DNA of 8,372 nucleotides, taken from the NCBI GenBank assembly GCA_018668095.1, contig JABIQF010000245.1, positions 1-8,372 of the forward strand, read 5' to 3'. Source of the DNA: Cellvibrionales bacterium. GTDB lineage: Bacteria > Pseudomonadota > Gammaproteobacteria > Pseudomonadales > UBA7434. The notes under the pieces are model-generated. The model did not search any database. It was not told the origin of the DNA and worked only from the letters and a program-made list of their open reading frames with translations. The translations under genes and the position numbers were made by a program. The first letter of the stretch is position 1. Each line of letters opens with the position of its first letter. Shown in pieces: positions 6,596 through 8,372 of the stretch.

Positions 6596-6901
6596 ATGCC
6601 CATTTCATCCAAGATGTCTGTCGCCAAAAGCGAATTGGTTATCAATGTAGAAGGTCGTTTTGATTTTAGTGCGCATCAGGATTTCCGTAGCGCCTATGAA
6701 GATCTCGAAGGGCTGCCAGAGCATTTTTCGGTTGATATGACTGAGACAACTTACCTTGATAGTTCTGCGTTAGGTATGCTGCTATTGCTGAGAGATTACG
6801 CTGGAGGAGATCACTCTTCTATAAAAATCGTCAACTGTAATGATGATGTGCGTAAAATTTTAGTGATATCTAATTTCGGCCGTTTATTTACCATTCAATA
6901 A
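6596..6901 (+). CDS. STAS-domain anti-sigma-factor antagonist (HsbA-like)
   Basis: This is a single-domain 101-aa STAS protein of the SpoIIAA/RsbV/HsbA type. Such proteins alternate between a phosphorylated and an unphosphorylated form and bind different partners in each. The diagnostic segment is TYLDSSALGMLLLLRDY (52-68). The serine after the aspartate, S56, is the expected phosphorylation site and matches the position reported for Pseudomonas HsbA; S57 is adjacent. The N-terminal beta strand with GRFDFSAHQDF (20-30) is also typical. GGAG at 6586-6589 lies 6 nt before the ATG; an internal ATG at 6614 is less likely. A two-codon ATG-TAA sits at 6591-6596 just ahead. The next gene encodes a matching PP2C phosphatase. 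By analogy the partner could be FlgM or a diguanylate cyclase; neither is in the window. Confidence 0.88.
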   Translation: MPISSKMSVAKSELVINVEGRFDFSAHQDFRSAYEDLEGLPEHFSVDMTETTYLDSSALGMLLLLRDYAGGDHSSIKIVNCNDDVRKILVISNFGRLFTIQ

Positions 6902-6961
6902 TACTCTTACTCTCATGTTCTTAATCCCAGTCTTAACCGCTATTTATTGCTAGGTATTTTT

Positions 6962-8372
6962 ATGCCTGCGAATATCTCCAGTAAAAGACCGATAAGTCAA
7001 ACGTCTGTGAATGTTTGCCTTTTAGCGTCACCGCAAAGCCAGCAACTTTCTACGATTCTTTTTCTTGATCCTAGCCTTTATCATGCCACGATTATTCATT
7101 CGTTAGATAACTTAACGCAATCTTTAGTCCGTCCTAAAGCGGGTACCTATTGTATTGATGATGTCGATATTATTTTATTGTCTACCGATTTTGCCGAAGC
7201 GGATTTGGCAAATGTAGTTTGTCAGCTACAAACCCTCGCCGGTGATCGTTACGTTCCTATTGTTCTATTACCTCGGGTTGATATTGATGATTCCGCAATA
7301 TTGATTGAGGCAATGGCGGCGGGTGCGAATGATTATATTGAGACTTCTGCTGCCTCTTCGGAGCATTTAGACAATGAACATTTTGCAAAATTATTTTCTG
7401 CAAAAATAGCCGCGCAAGTCAGAATTGCTGGTATGCAAACCTTGGTGCAGCAGCAAAATAATCAGATTATGGATCACCATAAACATTTAATGGTTGAGCA
7501 GCAACTAGCCGAAGAAGTCTTTAATAAAGTCTCTCAGAATAACGGTATCGATATGGCGAATATTCGTCATTGGTTATCTCCTATCGCTGTATTCAACGGT
7601 GATGTTCTATTGGCAGCCCCAACACCCAGTGGTGGCCTTATTGTATTGTTAGGTGATTTTACCGGTCATGGTTTAGCCGCTGCAATAGGCGCTATTCCAT
7701 TGGCGTCCACCTTTTATAGCATGGTTGAAAAAGGCTTTTCCATGCCCGATATAATTAAAGAATTAAATGCCAAGTTGCATGCTATTTTACCTGTGAGCGT
7801 ATTCTGCTGTGCCAGTGTTGTGCAATTTAATTTTGATGAAGGCATTGTCGATATTTGGAATGCCGGTTTGCCAGACAGTTATGTGCTGAGAAAAGATAGC
7901 TCGACGATTGAAGCTATTAGTTCAAACGGTTTGGCGTTAGGTATTGTCGGTGCAGGTGAGTATCAGCCTAAGCCTATAAGATTTAATTTGCTGGCGGGAG
8001 ATCGTTTATATTTATTGTCAGACGGTGTGCTTGAAGCGACCAACCAGCAGGGCGAGCAGTTTGGTGATGAGCGTTTACTTAATGCCATAAGCGAGCAAGT
8101 TAATGCCGATCGGGAAAAAGGTTTTGCAGCCATTAAGCAGCAGGTTATCGACTTTATTGGTGAACATTCACCGGCCGATGATATTTCATTGGTTGAGCTT
8201 GTTATGGTCAATGCAGTCGATTTTGCGGCAATGTACAATGATTCGCAAAAGACGATAACTGCAGAGCCTGTATCGTGGCATTTTAGCTACGAGCTTAGGC
8301 CGGACTCTTTACGTTATCAAGATCCGGTTCCGCTGTTGCTTCACACATTAATGGAAGTGCCAACATTGCGGC
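6962..8372 (+). CDS. HsbR-like fusion: degenerate receiver plus SpoIIE/PP2C phosphatase (3' end cut off by window)
   Basis: 470 codons are visible and the frame is open to the window end. Residues about 16-140 form a receiver-like fold (VNVCLLAS start, DIILLS at 69-74, PIVLLP at 99-104, GANDYI at 121-126). The usual acidic pair, phospho-Asp, Thr/Ser and Lys are replaced (A22/S23, S74, P104, T128). A Gln/His-rich probable coiled coil follows at about 135-190. The PP2C/SpoIIE domain keeps its metal-binding motifs: GD at 213-214, GDFTGHG at 231-237, SDG at 353-355 and DD at 406-407. From about W439 a C-terminal region begins, where HsbR proteins carry a histidine-kinase-like ATPase that would phosphorylate the STAS partner; too little is visible to confirm it. 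The ATG has AGG at 6952-6954, 7-nt spacing. The gene lies 60 nt after the STAS gene and is probably co-transcribed. Its likely substrate is the phosphoserine of that protein. Confidence 0.88.
   Translation, partial: MPANISSKRPISQTSVNVCLLASPQSQQLSTILFLDPSLYHATIIHSLDNLTQSLVRPKAGTYCIDDVDIILLSTDFAEADLANVVCQLQTLAGDRYVPIVLLPRVDIDDSAILIEAMAAGANDYIETSAASSEHLDNEHFAKLFSAKIAAQVRIAGMQTLVQQQNNQIMDHHKHLMVEQQLAEEVFNKVSQNNGIDMANIRHWLSPIAVFNGDVLLAAPTPSGGLIVLLGDFTGHGLAAAIGAIPLASTFYSMVEKGFSMPDIIKELNAKLHAILPVSVFCCASVVQFNFDEGIVDIWNAGLPDSYVLRKDSSTIEAISSNGLALGIVGAGEYQPKPIRFNLLAGDRLYLLSDGVLEATNQQGEQFGDERLLNAISEQVNADREKGFAAIKQQVIDFIGEHSPADDISLVELVMVNAVDFAAMYNDSQKTITAEPVSWHFSYELRPDSLRYQDPVPLLLHTLMEVPTLR

Noticed and set aside
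6372..6608. Minus-strand open frame of 78 codons in the fliJ-STAS gap
   Set aside because: Composition is unlike the neighbouring proteins, no motif is recognisable, it overlaps the start of the well-supported STAS gene, and AT-rich non-coding sequence easily yields such frames.
7963..8238. Minus-strand open frame inside the phosphatase gene
   Set aside because: It is a Ser/Lys-rich antisense shadow of the PP2C coding region, whose motifs clearly support the + strand frame.

Overview
The window is a flagellar basal-body and export operon of a polarly flagellated gammaproteobacterium. The reading is based on gene order (fliE-fliF-fliG-fliH-fliI-fliJ, all on the + strand), close protein motif matches to Pseudomonas/Vibrio/marine gammaproteobacterial families, and a good sigma-54 type -24/-12 promoter upstream of fliE, as in polar-flagellum hierarchies run by FleQ/FlrA and FleR/FlrC. 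Base composition is moderate to AT-leaning. That would fit a marine lineage better than a GC-rich Pseudomonas, but I cannot name a genus.

Layout: positions 1-377 hold no convincing gene. They contain a strikingly C-rich, G-poor stretch (about 41-220), a candidate sigma-54 promoter (222-239), then a leader of roughly 130 nt with a 23-bp imperfect palindrome (265-287) and a second FleQ-box-like element (338-351). From 378 to 6253 come fliE, fliF, fliG, fliH, fliI and fliJ, tightly packed. fliF/fliG, fliH/fliI and fliI/fliJ overlap, which suggests translational coupling, and fliG (GTG) and fliJ (TTG) use non-ATG starts. A perfect 13-bp tandem duplication lies between fliE and fliF.

A gap of 342 nt (6254-6595), pyrimidine-rich at its start, separates fliJ from a second block: a small STAS-domain anti-sigma-factor antagonist (6596-6901) and a long gene that runs off the window end (6962-8372). 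The long gene encodes a receiver-like domain, a coiled linker, a SpoIIE/PP2C phosphatase and the start of a further C-terminal region. Together they resemble the HsbA/HsbR partner-switching pair of the Pseudomonas HptB pathway. In some gammaproteobacteria such a pair is placed between fliJ and fliK.

How it fits together: FliE, FliF and FliG build the rod junction, MS ring and C-ring rotor; FliH, FliI and FliJ form the export ATPase complex. The STAS/phosphatase pair probably tunes a later flagellar or c-di-GMP decision by phosphorylating and dephosphorylating the STAS serine. The most interesting observation is that the receiver domain of the phosphatase appears to have lost every residue of the phosphorylation site while the phosphatase motifs are intact. 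This would uncouple the switch from canonical HptB-type phosphorelay input.
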